From Ophioderma brevispina (lineage: Eukaryota > Echinodermata > Ophiuroidea > Amphilepidida > Ophiodermatidae): a stretch of DNA of 64,000 bases. The notes beneath the pieces are model-generated. The model saw only the letters and a list, made by a program, of their open reading frames with translations. It searched no databases and was not told the DNA's origin. Position numbers and translations under genes: made by a program. Location: NCBI GenBank assembly GCA_023653785.1, contig JAMKCH010084979.1:1-64000 (forward strand), in the 5' to 3' direction. Of the stretch, positions 35,751 through 47,826 are shown piece after piece (positions within the stretch are counted from its first letter, which is position 1; every line of letters begins with the position of its first letter).

Positions 35751-36101
35751 TAAAGGTTATTTACTGTTTTCCGATCTCTTTGGGACCCCACTGATTTAAC
35801 GGAAGTAGTATCAAATTGATAGCGATTTGGAAAGGGCCGTATTTGTTGTCCTGAAATTTCAGCTTCAAATCCATTCTGTTCAAGGATTATTAGATACGAA
35901 ACTTACGTTTTGTGGTTAACCATTAATATAGCAGATAGTTGAATTGGGTGTTGCCACTATGCATTATCGCGTATAGCGTCACCAAAACACAAAGTCTGTT
36001 GTCCCACGCGGTCTACTTGATTTAGTCCGTGTTGGTACAAGGGCAGGAGCGCATATCAAGGAAGAGAACATGATAGACCACAAAATCGGAACAAGCACCT
36101 C
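35751..36101. mobile_element. MITE family A, copy 3
   Basis: Shares the interior motifs TTTGGGACCCC, GGAAGTAGTATCAAATTG and GTGGTTAACCATTAATA with the other copies. It ends AAAATCGGAACAAGCACCT, the inverted match of TAAAGGTGCTTGTTCC. Confidence 0.65.
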
Positions 36102-36344
36102 TACGACAAGATGAGCTCCCAAAAAATTGTGACCACCAGGCTGACAACTGCCACTGACCTGAAAGATTGGCGTGTGTTTTGCCCAAAGAGGGGGGGGTTA
36201 ATCCTAAATTCTTTGGTTTGCCATGGCATGAGTGAACCAGGGAAACAATGACAAGGATTTGTTAGCCATTCTTTGGCCATAGTTCAATGACCCATATTCA
36301 AAGACAACAATAAGTTAACCTAAACACAGCAAAGGTTATTAAGT

Positions 36345-38290
36345 GAATTGCACCCAACTTCTGGGACGTCCCCTCCTCAAACTGCCCAACCTTCGAACTC
36401 AAAAGCCATTCTTAACACATGCTCGTCATCTTCCTACACACATGCCCATACCAACCATACAATATTTCACCTTTCGACAATCGGTCCACAGCCTCTTCCA
36501 AACCCAAAAATACGCATCAAGTCCTCAGTCGTCATCCTGTCCATTCAACTTCACACACCACAAATCACTCTCATCATTGCTCTCTTTGTTCCTCCTCAAA
36601 ATTTCCCCATCTCATTTCCCATAGACACACACGTCTCACTCCCCCATAAAGCATCCTTCGATCTCAGCAACAACTCTTATACACATTCCTTTCATATTCA
36701 AAGGGGGTGGAAAAGTTGTATCTTTTCCACTTGCAAAACAATCCCACAATTCCCTTAAAAAATTCACCCACCCATACCTCACTCTCGCTATCAACAAAGC
36801 CCCCTCACAGCCACCACCCCACTAAACCTTATCCCCTAGGTACCCTAGGTATGTGAACTCATTCACAGACTCCACCTCATCACACAAACTTTTCCTCTGT
36901 TCCACCATCCCTTCCAGATCCTTTTCTCACATTTTATACAACACAAAATCTAGTGCCAAACAGGGGTCACTCTCTTCATCTTGGCATTCTCCCAGGATCC
37001 AGTTCCCACCATTTCTCACAAATAACTGAATTTGCTTTTACCTCTCTTCCCCACACCCCCCAACATTGGAGTCTACTTTACTCGCTACCACCTCACTCTC
37101 CACCCCACTCACCAAGCACTTTTGTCTTTCAAGGTTACCTTCAGACCCTTACTCTCAAAAAGCCTTCATTCCATTTCCAAAAAACTTTCTCCCCCAGCCC
37201 TCCAATGTTCCTCATTTAAACCAAGTCATCCGCATACAACATATCAATCAGCAAAACCTTTTCTTTTGCACATCTTTGTGGACTACATCAATCACAATGC
37301 AAAATAAATTGGCGACACTACAGAAACCTTGGATTGCACACACACATTTAACCTCAAACTCCTCGGAACAAATCAGAACCCCACTCTAACTCTTCGTTTT
37401 GGCTCCTGCATACAAACTCATCACTGCTCCTAAAACCACGACTTTGGTATCTTCTCTATCTTCTCATCGCCCACTCATCACTTTCCTAGGTACCTATCCC
37501 AAATTGCCCGTTCTTCAAGTCTACAGAACACATATACAGCTTTTCCCTTTAGGCTCGATCTTTCTCTTGCAACCTCCATCTACTTAAAATAAACCCTGGC
37601 ATCTATCGTTCCCTTCCCTGCATAAACCCAAATGATCTCATCAATTCCACTATCTTCGAATCCTATTCTCCAGAACCCTCTCCACAATCTTCATTGCTTG
37701 CCTTAAACAACTTACACCCCTATATGCACCACCAACTCCATTGCAGCCCCTTCCCTTTAAAAAATTGGAATTACCACACTCACTGGCCCACTCACCGCAT
37801 TCCCTTTCCCCGTATAACCCAATCTCTGAAACAAACGCCATCATCACCCCCAATCACTATTTATCTCCACTCGCAATAATTCTATTCAGCACCTCACCTA
37901 TGAGGGTCCAACCGCCTTCCTTTTTTCATTCCTTATCTACTTGCCTTCACCACTTCTTACCAGGGCTGACCCTCTTAACTAGGCCCTTCCACCACATCAG
38001 TTCTCTACCCTCTGAGCCCATTCATTCTCCTCATTAATGATTCTCTCCATATGCTCTTCCAGACCCCTTGCCTCTATCTTTCTCACTGAAATCCAACTTT
38101 CCATCACTTCTTATTACATCGTAACCCTTCAACCCATATCTTCCATCCTTTTTTCATTGCCTTCAATATGTTTTTTGAACCCTCAACCTTTGTGGTGGAA
38201 TTTACTCTCACTCATTTGATATGTGACTCATTTTGCTCTGCCTCCTCCTTCGATAGGCCTTCGCAACCACTTCTTGCTCGCGTCTTTAGA
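36345..38290 (-). pseudogene. Non-LTR retrotransposon (LINE) RT with cysteine-rich insert
   Basis: The plus strand is strikingly G-poor, and the minus strand encodes a complete LINE RT across many frameshifts. AYRGVSCLRQAMKIVERVLE is at about 37770-37680. Next come a QFGFM-type segment and a DLEKAFDRVPR-type motif near 37600-37480, and then a YADDLV box at 37236-37225. After it comes GLKVNLEKTKVLVSGVESE, and a Cys-rich unit resembling CGVCxxxVKxNSxxCxxCxxWxHGRC (about 37060-36960). The end is a VNEFTYLG-like motif (near 36850) and RRGRPRSWV at about 36370-36345. A stretch of this kind follows the RT palm in a LINE type I recognise from many aquatic animals; I do not assign the clade. Confidence 0.75.
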
Positions 38291-38339
38291 CTTCTTATAC
38301 CTTACCATATTTTTATTATTTTGAAAAGGGTTACCTCAA

Positions 38340-39300
38340 ATTGACTTAATAATAATGGATATCCATTGTCTAATCCATTTGGTTATTATCCACTTCTGGA
38401 CTGGTCTAATCCCCATTGGTTCTTATAATAGTACCCAGTGTGGTATTCTAATACCCCTTGATTTAATATCCCATTTTCACTAAGATCCATTTGGGTTCTA
38501 ATATTCCATTTGGTCTAATGGTCATCTGGTCCAATTGGGTATTAGACCAAATTAGTATTTACCAGGTGGACGAACCAGGTGGAAGAACCAGGTGGATATT
38601 CGACAAATTGGATATTAGACCAAATGGATATATACAGATTGGATATTTATATTATTATCAGGATGGGATATTAGAACAGATTGATATTAGACCAGATGGA
38701 ATTAGACCAGATTGATATTGACCAGTGACCCATTAGACCCAAATTGGGTATTAGACGAAATGGATATTAGACCAAAAATGAATATTAGGACATAAGGATG
38801 GATATAGGACCAAATAGGAATTAGACCAACTGGTGTTTGTGGTTATTTAGACCAAATGGTATAGTAGATTGAAAGGGGCATTAGACTCGATGGCGGGTGT
38901 ACAACAATTGTAGTGTGGGTATTATTTGATGAAATTTGAATTATTTTATAATGTATTGCCTAAAAATTGTCAAAATCTGCATAAAATGATTAAATTGTCA
39001 TTTTGCTCGTGGTTTACTGGGCTTCTAGAGCTAACATGGTGTTTGGTGGTGGGCTCTGAAGCTTTGTGGTGGGCTCTGCCGCCTTCCACCGCCCACTGTA
39101 GCTGCATCCCATGCTAGTTGGGCATTAGGACCAAAGGCTATTACTATTAGACCTTGGGTTATAGAAAATAAAATTAGATGTTAGACTATGGTTATAGGAC
39201 CAAATTGGATTAGACATTATGGGTTTAGACAAATTAAAGTTCGACCCAAATGGCTTAACCCCAAATGGGATTTTAGGACCAAAAAATGGAATAAAAACCG
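38340..39300. repeat. Minisatellite based on GGATATTAGACCAAATT, with strand inversion
   Basis: From 38340 to about 38540 the repeat reads TTTGGTCTAATATCCA-like on the plus strand. From about 38540 to 38890 and again 39118-39300 it reads TGGATATTAGACCAAA-like. The unit is about 16-17 bp with strong drift. 38900-39117 is non-repetitive. Small ORFs here are products of the repeat. Confidence 0.75.
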
Positions 39301-42300
39301 TTTTCATCAAAATTGCATTAGAAACCCCTAATGGAATCATGATTGAAGTGAGCCGTCTTGTGAGGAAATCTGAATGTGCTTTATCCTTAGTCAAATATTG
39401 GGATTCACATGACCGTTCTTAACCCAGTTATGCTTTACCAGTCTTATTATGTGAAAGTCCCCAAACAAAACACTATGTGTAACGGTAACCAGATATGACA
39501 TTTGTTGTAGCCTTCAAATTTCGACCACTGACCACATTTCACCTCCAATTTTCATATAATTCTACTGATTCCAAAAGCAATATAAGCTTCCCCGGTGCTT
39601 TCGCTAAACACTCTGCTACCTTTAGCACATGTCCAAATTTGGAATATGCGTGAATGAGTTAAAAAATTGCAAACTTTTCTCGGAAAATAGGCGATATTGT
39701 AAAAAAGTTCTGTTACGATTCAAGATGGTTCATGGTTGACAGAATTTTTACGCAGGAAATTAAGGGGGTTTCAGCCCGGTGACAAAATATCTGTGTATTG
39801 TTTATTCATCCCTAGTACTTAGTAGTCTCATTCTAGTGGGATATGGCCTGGGTATGCAGTAATTCTAGAATTGGACTTGGATGTGGTAAGGAGAAAACCA
39901 ATGTTTCATTTCGTCGAAATAAAAAGCCAGCAGGACTAGCTTATCATAAAATATGAAGCCAGGCATGGTTTATCTGGAGTGGTAGGTCGAATCTTGAGTT
40001 CTTCTTGCTGAGTTCCAATGGATTCTTCCTTCTTCTTTTCTTCTGGTTAGTCGACAAGAAGCTAAGATAGCCCATGACGTAACTTTATTGTTGGTGGTTT
40101 GTAGTCTTGGTGTAGTGCTAATGCGGTGGAATTTACATGACTGGGTCCAGAAGCCATAAAATTTCATCCTGTGATTGTTATGCAAATGTTGCTTGGAAAT
40201 CCAGCTTGGTTGATATGACAAAGATATTGAAAAAGTGAAAGATTCTTTCCCAATCCTATGCATGCACATTGGTTACAAGAAAATGGACATTAAAAAATTT
40301 GTGGTTAAAGGTCCATGGTTCCAATCGCTAATAGCATATTTCCCCAGGGGACCCCCTTGAAATTTTACCGGAAGTGGTTCAAATTTGGTTCTTCAGAAGG
40401 GAAAGATATTTTTCTCTTCCCACTTGTGAAATCTTAGGCTAAAAGGATTGTTTGGTTTTATGTTATGAGCGGAAAATATGCCCCATTTTGGTCGACCAAT
40501 ATTTAAAGACACTATCAGTTGATTGTATCCGAAAGAGGTTCAAAAATCTTGGAAAACTTTAACAGGAATAGCTTGAAAGTGAAGGATAAGTCTGTAGAAT
40601 TATCATAAGTTACTTTTCCAAATTGACGTATTGACAGAAAAGAAGAAAGAAAAAACGGCATGTTCAAACGATATGACTCTCCCTTTCAGTTCCGTGTTGT
40701 AGTGTAAGGTCATTACAGACAGTAATGACTAATAGACCCGATTTTGTCCTTATTAGGTTGCTTCTGGTCTTATCAGTTGTAGGATAGTACATGTAACTTG
40801 TTACAAACATTACCAAAATCTGAATCTGATTAATTTTTTCGATTTTCTGCATTACTACGCCCCAACCCCAATCCCCACTTGATAGTGCCTTTGAACTTTA
40901 CAGAGTACTCTTGGTTCCAAAATCACATTTTAGCATCTCACCTTTAAAAAACGGGGTTGATTGGGTGCGAACTGTACTAGATGTGGTTGTTTTAGGGTTA
41001 AAGGCCATTTATCAGAGATAAAAAAGATTATAGACGTCAATTGGGCCATCCACTTAACCCTTGGTTCTATTTCGCTGAATTCTCACCAATGACATGTGAC
41101 ATCTTTCTTGTCAATGAAGATGCTTTGGCACCGAATTATATATTTGTTTCTTGTCAATATACCACGAGTCTTATATATTTTGACCATCCATAAGTTTGAG
41201 ATTCATGTTTGTTTAAAGGAGAAACCCGTACAACGATAATATTAAAACCAAATTACACTTATAAAATAAGTATGACCACCATATCGAGTGGTTCATAGAA
41301 AAAACCGAAATATTATATAAACCCTAACATTGATTTAAAAAACCATCTAGTCGACCATGTTTTTTTTTTTTTGCTATTAAAAAATAGCGCTACGTGATAA
41401 CGTGTTAGGCGATACGACTGGCACGTTTATGGCCCCCATACCATTCTATGGAAAATACACAGTAATTGAAAGCATTCATGTTGTGAAGATGTATTTGACG
41501 CACTGTTGCCGTCCGTATCAATAACACCAAAAGCACATATTTCCCATATACAGTAGCGCGAATTTAAAATAGAGCTGGTCAGACAACATGCTGCTAATTC
41601 GTTTTATGGGTGTATTAATTCCGTTTCCCCATGAAAGCCACTCCATATGTGTTAATACTTTGTTTTTATATTCAACTCAAATCAAATTCCATTTATCCGC
41701 CCTATCACGATTCCACACGACAAATAAATGTGAATTTATGTCCCAACGTAGAAACAGATACGATGTTGAAAAATAAATTAATGAACATTTGAGGAAAGGG
41801 GAAATATCGAAAATGTAGGACTCCCACGGACAACGCCTGGGAGCGTATAGGAGGTGGAGGGCCTTACTAAGGTTAATTTACTTAAATTACAAACATATAC
41901 AAATTGATGAAATATGAAGCGGGTTCAAGAAAGATAAGAGACAAAAAACTGTGATGCTGGAAATTACAAACGAGACAAAAAGAGTGCGGGACTAAAATTT
42001 AAAGACGTCGATTAAGGGGAAAGACCACATTGGACCGAAGTGGCAAAAAGAAAGTTTTTAAAGACAAAATACCACAACGCATTAACCTACACACAAATTA
42101 TTAAATACCACTACCATACAGACCAAATCCACATTAAAAAAAACATACAATATTAATACATGTAACAACAATACCCCCCACCAAAACATATATAAACACA
42201 TACACATATAATTGAAAGTACCTTGGACGTACACATAAGGACATGCATGTGTGCATCACATTTATGTTCGTATGCACAGGCATGTTAAAGTAAAACAAAA

Positions 42301-42799
42301 AAAGTTGTGAAGAAAGGAAAAAGTTGAGGAGAGATATTGTGTAAGTTATTCTTATTACAGGTTCTCCTTTAAAACACTGTATTTTGGGAGCGAAGGTCCC
42401 CACTTGAGTTCAAATAGCTAGCTTCGGGATTGCTGAGAATTACGAACACTGGGACCCCATATACAACAATAGCATGTGGTATGGTAAGAGGACAACCAAT
42501 TGGTCAAAAAATATTAGTTTGAAATATAAAGGAAGGAAATGAATCGTGTATATTGAATCTGTAGTTTGGGATTCATGGTTCGTCTTCTTATTTCTGGCTA
42601 AAGGGAATTTAAAGGATCACAAAGAAACTTAGGGCTTTTGCGGTTGTTTGGTCACAACCGTGTTTTTTTTGAATTTTAGCCATGGAGAACCCCTCAATTT
42701 GGGAAAAAACATTGGTGAAAGATTTATAGGTAAACCTAAGATTTCTAATAAACCATTAGCAAATACAGGTAATTAGAAAGGAAGTGAGACAGAAAACAC
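39301..42799. other. Gene-poor AT-rich region
   Basis: No exon or element recognised apart from a weak MITE family A relative at about 40303-40460 (GGGGACCCCCTTGAAATTTTA, GGAAGTGGTTCAAATT). ORFs of 60-99 codons (such as minus 40269-39970) carry no family signature. Confidence 0.35.
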
Positions 42800-44200
42800 A
42801 ACAGACACGTTTCTGCTAGTGGACACCTTTCTGATAAATTGGACACCTCTCTGGCATTGAATAACTTTCTGACATTGAAAATTTACTTTCTGACATTGAA
42901 TAACTTTCTGACATTGAATTACATTTCTGATATTGAATAACATCTGAAATATTGAATTTGCTTTCTGAACTTTAAAAACACCTTCTTATATATTGAATGC
43001 CTAAGTTCTGAAAAATTTAAAACGGTGACCTTCAGAAACATGTGAAACACCTTTCTGACATTGAAACAACCTTTTCTGACATTGAATGGCTGACATTGAT
43101 GACTTCCGACATGTGTCTTTCTGTATTTTTATTTAAAGGGACTTTCTGACCATTTAAATGCCTCTTTCAGACATTGAAACCACCTTTCTGACATTGAATA
43201 CTCTTCATTTGAAGTGGCATCAGGAAGGGGAATCCGGGTCAATTACTTTTGCTCCAATAAAATTTAAATCCTCACCCAGCAGTATTGCTGATTGAGGTGT
43301 ATCTGGCCACACCCGTTTAGCGGAGACAAACCCGAATTTAGAAAACTTGGTTTTTTTAACTAACTAATACCTAACCTTTTGATCTGACAATGCCGTTGTG
43401 ACATTGATAACATTCTTGAACATTGAATTGCCTTTCTGACATTGAACCACCTTCTGATATGAATGCCTATTGTCCCGAATGAAGTTTTGGACATTAGACA
43501 ATTGGCACCAACGTTTCTTGATATTTGAATTGCCTTTCTGATTATAAAATAAAAAATTATGAAATTGAAAAACCATTTATTGGAACATTCAACATGTTTG
43601 TGAACCAACATGAAAACACATCTTTTTTTTTTTTTCTCTGAACATTTGTTGTCATTTTACATTGAATGGCCTTTTCTGATATTGAATGACCTTTATGATA
43701 TTGAATTGCCTTTCTTTACAATGAAACCACCTTATGACATTCAACGGTTTTATGACATTAAACACCCTTTCTGACAATTTGCCTTATCTTTCTGAAAGTT
43801 TGGACAAATTTCTGATATTGAATTATTTTCTATATTGGACGCTTCTTTAGCATTGAAAACCTTTCTGACAGGAAAACCTCCTTTCGATATTGGAATGCAT
43901 AGTTCTGACATTGAATGCCTCAGTTCTGACATTGAAAGACCTTCTGACATGAAACACCCTGTTGCTAACATTGATCCTTTTGATATTGCAAGGATTTTGA
44001 ATTAATGCCTTCAGACATTCACCCCTTTCTGACATTGAATGCTTTGACATTGAATACCTTCTGATAGTGATGACTTTCTGACATTGAATACCTTTGGACA
44101 TGATGCAAGTTAACATAGAAAGGCATTTCAACATGCCTTTGAACTTACATTAATATCTTCTGACATTGAAAAACTCTGAAATAAAAACCTTCTTTTCATA
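42800..44200. repeat. Minisatellite based on CCTTTCTGACATTGAAT
   Basis: Dozens of imperfect units of about 17-20 bp (TTTCTGACATTGAA core). It is interrupted at about 43200-43380 by a piece of the dispersed 3'-end repeat family (see 51780-52140). Minus-strand ORFs rich in MSEG or NVRK motifs are the translated repeat, not genes. Confidence 0.8.
43205..43315 (+). repeat. Dispersed 3'-end repeat family D, short copy inside the minisatellite
   Basis: CCTCACCCAGCAGTATTGCTGATT and TGTATCTGGCCACACCC match the reverse complement of 51790-51870. It breaks the TTTCTGACATTGAA array. Confidence 0.5.
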
Positions 44201-45471
44201 GAATTTGGTGGGAAAATTAGGAACTTGACCCCAATCATCCTTTTTTTTCTCTCTCTAAAGCTGAGTTACCTGGAAAATGGCATCTTCATCAGGAATGGCT
44301 CCAGGTCTGATTTGTATAGATGGAGAGATGGACACGGGAAAAGCCAGCTGATCAGTTGCACGGTCAAGAAGGGTTGGATTGTGTTTTAAGCAAAGTTGAT
44401 TGATCCTGAATAAGAATCTTCTTGGGCTTAAAAGGGTTGGAAGATCCAGAGAGGTTAGAGATGGAAAAGCAGTAACTAGTGCTTAGCAGTGGGTCCGTTA
44501 TTTCAAAATGTGCTAATTGGGCAATGTAATTGTTATGGACGATTCAATACTCAACTGGCGGGCGTTTTTCCGGTTCTGCCCGGTGCAATTACTTCAATGA
44601 GTTGCTTGAATTACTATAGGATTAAACGGATCAGAGATTAAACAGATTAAATGAACTGCTTGGAAAATGGGCCAGGGAACGGGGAAAATTGCCCCGGTTG
44701 AGATTGATTTGGTCCCTAAGGATTCAACTGTGGGCATAAATTAAGAGCTACAAACCAGCGGTCAGTCATCAGCAAAAAATTTCACCGCCGGATACGTGTC
44801 GGGCCGAGGGGACCAAAGCGTCTATTATGTGGAATACGCATGAGTTAGTATTATACAGCTAGGGCTATGCACATGAGTTCTGCTAAACCAAACTCAGGCC
44901 CATAGTATAATGTCATGTCACTGCTTCTACCATTTGGAGAAGTTGCTCCCATTGCTGATAGAAACTAAAAAGTCTAACTTTATTTTTTTCAGAAACCAAA
45001 TAACCCAATGATGTTCCAAGACGGGATAAGGTTAGTTTCCTTTATTTACTGGTTAACAATCAAAAAGATAAAATTATTTCCAACCACCAGCAAATCTTAG
45101 GGCATCGCTTCAAATGATCGTTTGACTAATATATATTTAAGTGTATGTAGGGCCCGGACAATTCTTTGATGATTGAATGATTGAATAGAGAAGTGGATGA
45201 AATCACAAGATATAGCTAGGTATGTGATTCAGAAATCAGAAAGCAGATATGGATTAAGTTGTATGTTACTACTTATGATATCAATTAGTAGGGGAGCTAG
45301 AGGGTGCACAGGTTATCTTGTTTTTTGGCAAAATTGTTTATATCAAGAACAACTTGGCAGGTTAGCGGCATTCAGATTGGCTTTTATTGCGTTCCCTACT
45401 TTTTCCAGCACCAGAGTCGTCGACCAATCATGACCTTGCGCTTTTCCACAGCGCTCCCTTGAATAATTACT
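44201..45471. other. No supported gene
   Basis: Unique-looking AT-rich sequence. A minus-strand open stretch (about 44472-44270) with a good donor was considered and rejected. Nothing else stands out. Confidence 0.35.
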
Positions 45472-46125
45472 TAAAGGTGGTGTTCGATGTCTTTGGGACC
45501 CCCTGATTCCGGAAGTAGTATCGATTATGATCAGATGAAAGGCTGTATTTTTCTCATTGTCGTCATGAATTTGAGCCCTCAAATCCATTTTAGTGTTTTA
45601 GTTAACCATCATTATTAGCAACAGAATTGAATAGGGCGTTGCACTTGCATTATCGCGTCTAGATCAAAACCGCCAGTTTGTTTCCCACGGACTTGATGGG
45701 AGTGATGTGCAATGGGAGAGTGTGTGGTCTAGCAGAAACGTGCAGGACTCGTGATCCAATAGACCGTGAAAATCGTGAGTTCGAGCCCCACTATGGTCAC
45801 TGTGTTTGTGTTCCCTGGGCAAGATACTAATCTCAATGCCTCGTCAACCCAACGCGAAAATCGGGAAGCCTCTATGTGGAATATTACAATCTTAACTGCT
45901 GATAGGGGCTGTGAGCTTGTTAGGCATGTCTTCGAGCAGCCCCTAAATGAAGCAAAAGGATTGTGACGATTTCTTGAAGGCGGCGTAAGAATATTGTCAA
46001 TATGCGCTTGAGCACGGTTGGGATTAGAACGCTATATAAAAACTGGTTATTCTTATTATTATTAAGTTGCCAAGCTATCAGATCAAGTAGAGAACCACCA
46101 TACAATAGAGCGGACAAGCACTTAA
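45472..46125. mobile_element. MITE family A, copy 4, split by a SINE
   Basis: 45472-45714 is the left two thirds (TTAAAGGTGGTGTTCGATG ... TTTCCCACGGACTTGATGGG). 46070-46125 is the right end (TCAGATCAAGTAGAGAAC ... CGGACAAGCACTTAA). The ends are imperfect inverted repeats with TTAA on both sides. Confidence 0.65.
45715..46065 (+). mobile_element. tRNA-derived SINE inserted in MITE A copy 4
   Basis: A-box-like GTGTGGTCTAGCAGAAACG and B box GTGAGTTCGAGCCCCACTA are spaced as in a tRNA. The body includes CCTGGGCAAGATACTAATC, CAACCCAACGCGAAAATCGG and GTGACGATTTC, and the tail is GCGCTTGAGCACGGTTGGG, GCTATATAAAAACTGG and (TTA)n. The body is shared with the minus-strand copy at 57450-57690. Confidence 0.75.
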
Positions 46126-46829
46126 ACACTAGGCTGATTGCCAACGGCCCGGTATTTTATCGATGGGGACTCTATGGTGAACGCACAGGACCGCAGCGTG
46201 AACGCATCGTTGTGCCTGTCACGGCAGCACACATGCGATCGGTGCTATGCATCCCCGCTAGTAAAGACCAATGGTAAACCCCACAGGGCTCTAGCCTAGA
46301 TTATCCACTCCTCATTTCATTAGGATCTACCACAAATACACATTCCACAAGAAGCATGCCCAGAAACTAATTTCGGGGGCTGAGCAGCTGAAATGTGCCC
46401 CACAATAGGATCATTTCCATGTTTTCTCTGAAAACCCGGGGGGGGGGGGGGGGGGGAGGAGGTGATTGAGCCCCCAAGATTGACCCCACCCTCCCTGGGC
46501 ACATGCCTTGTCATTTGGGAATGCCAAATCACCAATTACCACAAAATACCCAGAGAAGTTTCCTGGTTTCGATGTGATCGATATTGGAAGTAGTGTCTAC
46601 AGGGGTACCCCACCCATATAATGGAATCTCTGATTATGTTACATATAGCTTCATTACCTCAGGGATGATTTTCAGAACAATCCTATCACTGTTCACATAA
46701 CATATTGTTGTGTGGGTGCAAGAAGTTTGTAAACTCTAATTTTCTGTGAGTCAGTGGCTCTGAAATGCTCCTTCACGGTACCTGAAGGACCATTTCAAGG
46801 CCACTGACCAAAGACTTGTATAAGAGATG
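46126..46829. other. No supported gene; long poly-G tract
   Basis: Contains a run of about 19 G at 46438-46456, likely of uncertain length in the assembly. Remaining sequence is not recognised. Confidence 0.4.
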
Positions 46830-47525
46830 TTCGATCTATCTATCTAACGGCCGCAGTCCGAGATGCTGTTACCATGTAGCGCAAAACTGTCCCTGTTGTA
46901 TTAAGTTGAGGGATGTAGATGGATCCTGCTGGAGTCTCGAGCAAATCACATCAATGTAGTTAAAGGCGCGACGACCAACCCTGTTTTGCATTGGAAACTT
47001 CCAACATGTGGACATCGAGAATACTTGATTTCAATCGCACGTATGACAGTGACCGGCAAATCGTGGCACAGGCGTTTAGAACAGAAGATGAAATTGGAGG
47101 GGTATATCCATATATCTGTGCTCTGGTCTTGTGCTCACACCAGGTAGTTTGGTATCAGATAAGCACGCCTGGGTAGGTGCCAATCCAGGTCGATCTGTAG
47201 CTCGTTCTTTCATGGGTTGTTTTTTTTTTTTTCCGGTCTCAGATCCTATAACAGAGATACTCTCTACACAGGCTCTACAGAATTTCAGTTGGTTGAATTT
47301 GGAGGAAACCAGATTGCCATAAGTGGTGTAGTTTCCTTGAGGCATCCAACGCTGCCCTTTGGTGGACAGGAAGTCTTTCTTGCTGTCGGGCAACATAGGA
47401 CCCTAGATTCTTGAAGTCCTTGACCTCTGAGTTGGTGACCATCTGTTGTGCAGATAGGTGATGATCATCTTCCTCATTGACAGTCAATATATTCAGTCTT
47501 CTTGGCACTAAGATGTAGGCCGACT
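46830..47525 (-). pseudogene. LINE RT ORF 3' end
   Basis: On the minus strand, across frameshifts: NEEDDHHLSAQQMVTNSEVK (47490-47430), FKNLGSYVA, then DSKKDFLSTKGQ and KLKFCRACVESISVIGSET (to about 47215). This is the ...VxxFKYLGS ... IKxRxGxAW ... LxxFxAxVESILLYGSETW pattern at the end of many LINE ORFs. Further on lies an RRLRFAGHC-like and GRRA-NYIDVI-like segment (about 47080-46940), the usual last part. Adjacent to exon 47687 of the CCDC191-like gene but on the other strand. Confidence 0.7.
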
Positions 47526-47686
47526 TTGTATGCCAGCATTCTCAAGTTCGATGTTCGATGGGAATTGACAAATGGCAAACTATTGCCCACTTACGACTTT
47601 TTGCACTCACATGGCGAATAAACCTTTGTGAAAAAATGTTTCTAGACCTCGTCCTTATATTCTAATTCCCAATCTTTCTGTCACAG

Positions 47687-47826
47687 AAAGTGAGATGGCA
47701 TCAGACCAGGCAGCTGCTCTTACTTTGTTAGAAAAACCTCGTCACCATGGCTACACAATGGCTGGACACGGCAGTGCCATGGCAACTTGGATGTCCTGCA
47801 AGACCATAATGAGGCATACACAGAAG
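47687..47826 (+). CDS. CCDC191: CCDC191-like gene, upstream exon
   Basis: A pyrimidine-rich tract and CACAG acceptor (ending 47686) and an AAG/GTAACG donor (47827) bracket 140 bp. One frame is fully open (SEMASDQAAALTLLEKPR...). Toward the end the +1 frame reads LDVLQDHNEAYTEG, which fits the N-terminal acidic segment of CCDC191 as I remember it. In that frame its donor phase (1) matches the acceptor phase of the next exon at 50406. It is a guess that this is the same gene. The borders themselves are good. Confidence 0.4.

Noticed and set aside
36343..38219. Many plus-strand ORFs rich in Ser, Pro, His, Thr
   Set aside because: They are the antisense of the minus-strand LINE; the bias comes from the G-poor complement of its coding strand.
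44270..44472. Minus-strand open stretch with a good GTAACT donor
   Set aside because: About 66 codons are open, but the acceptor lacks a pyrimidine tract and no family is recognised.
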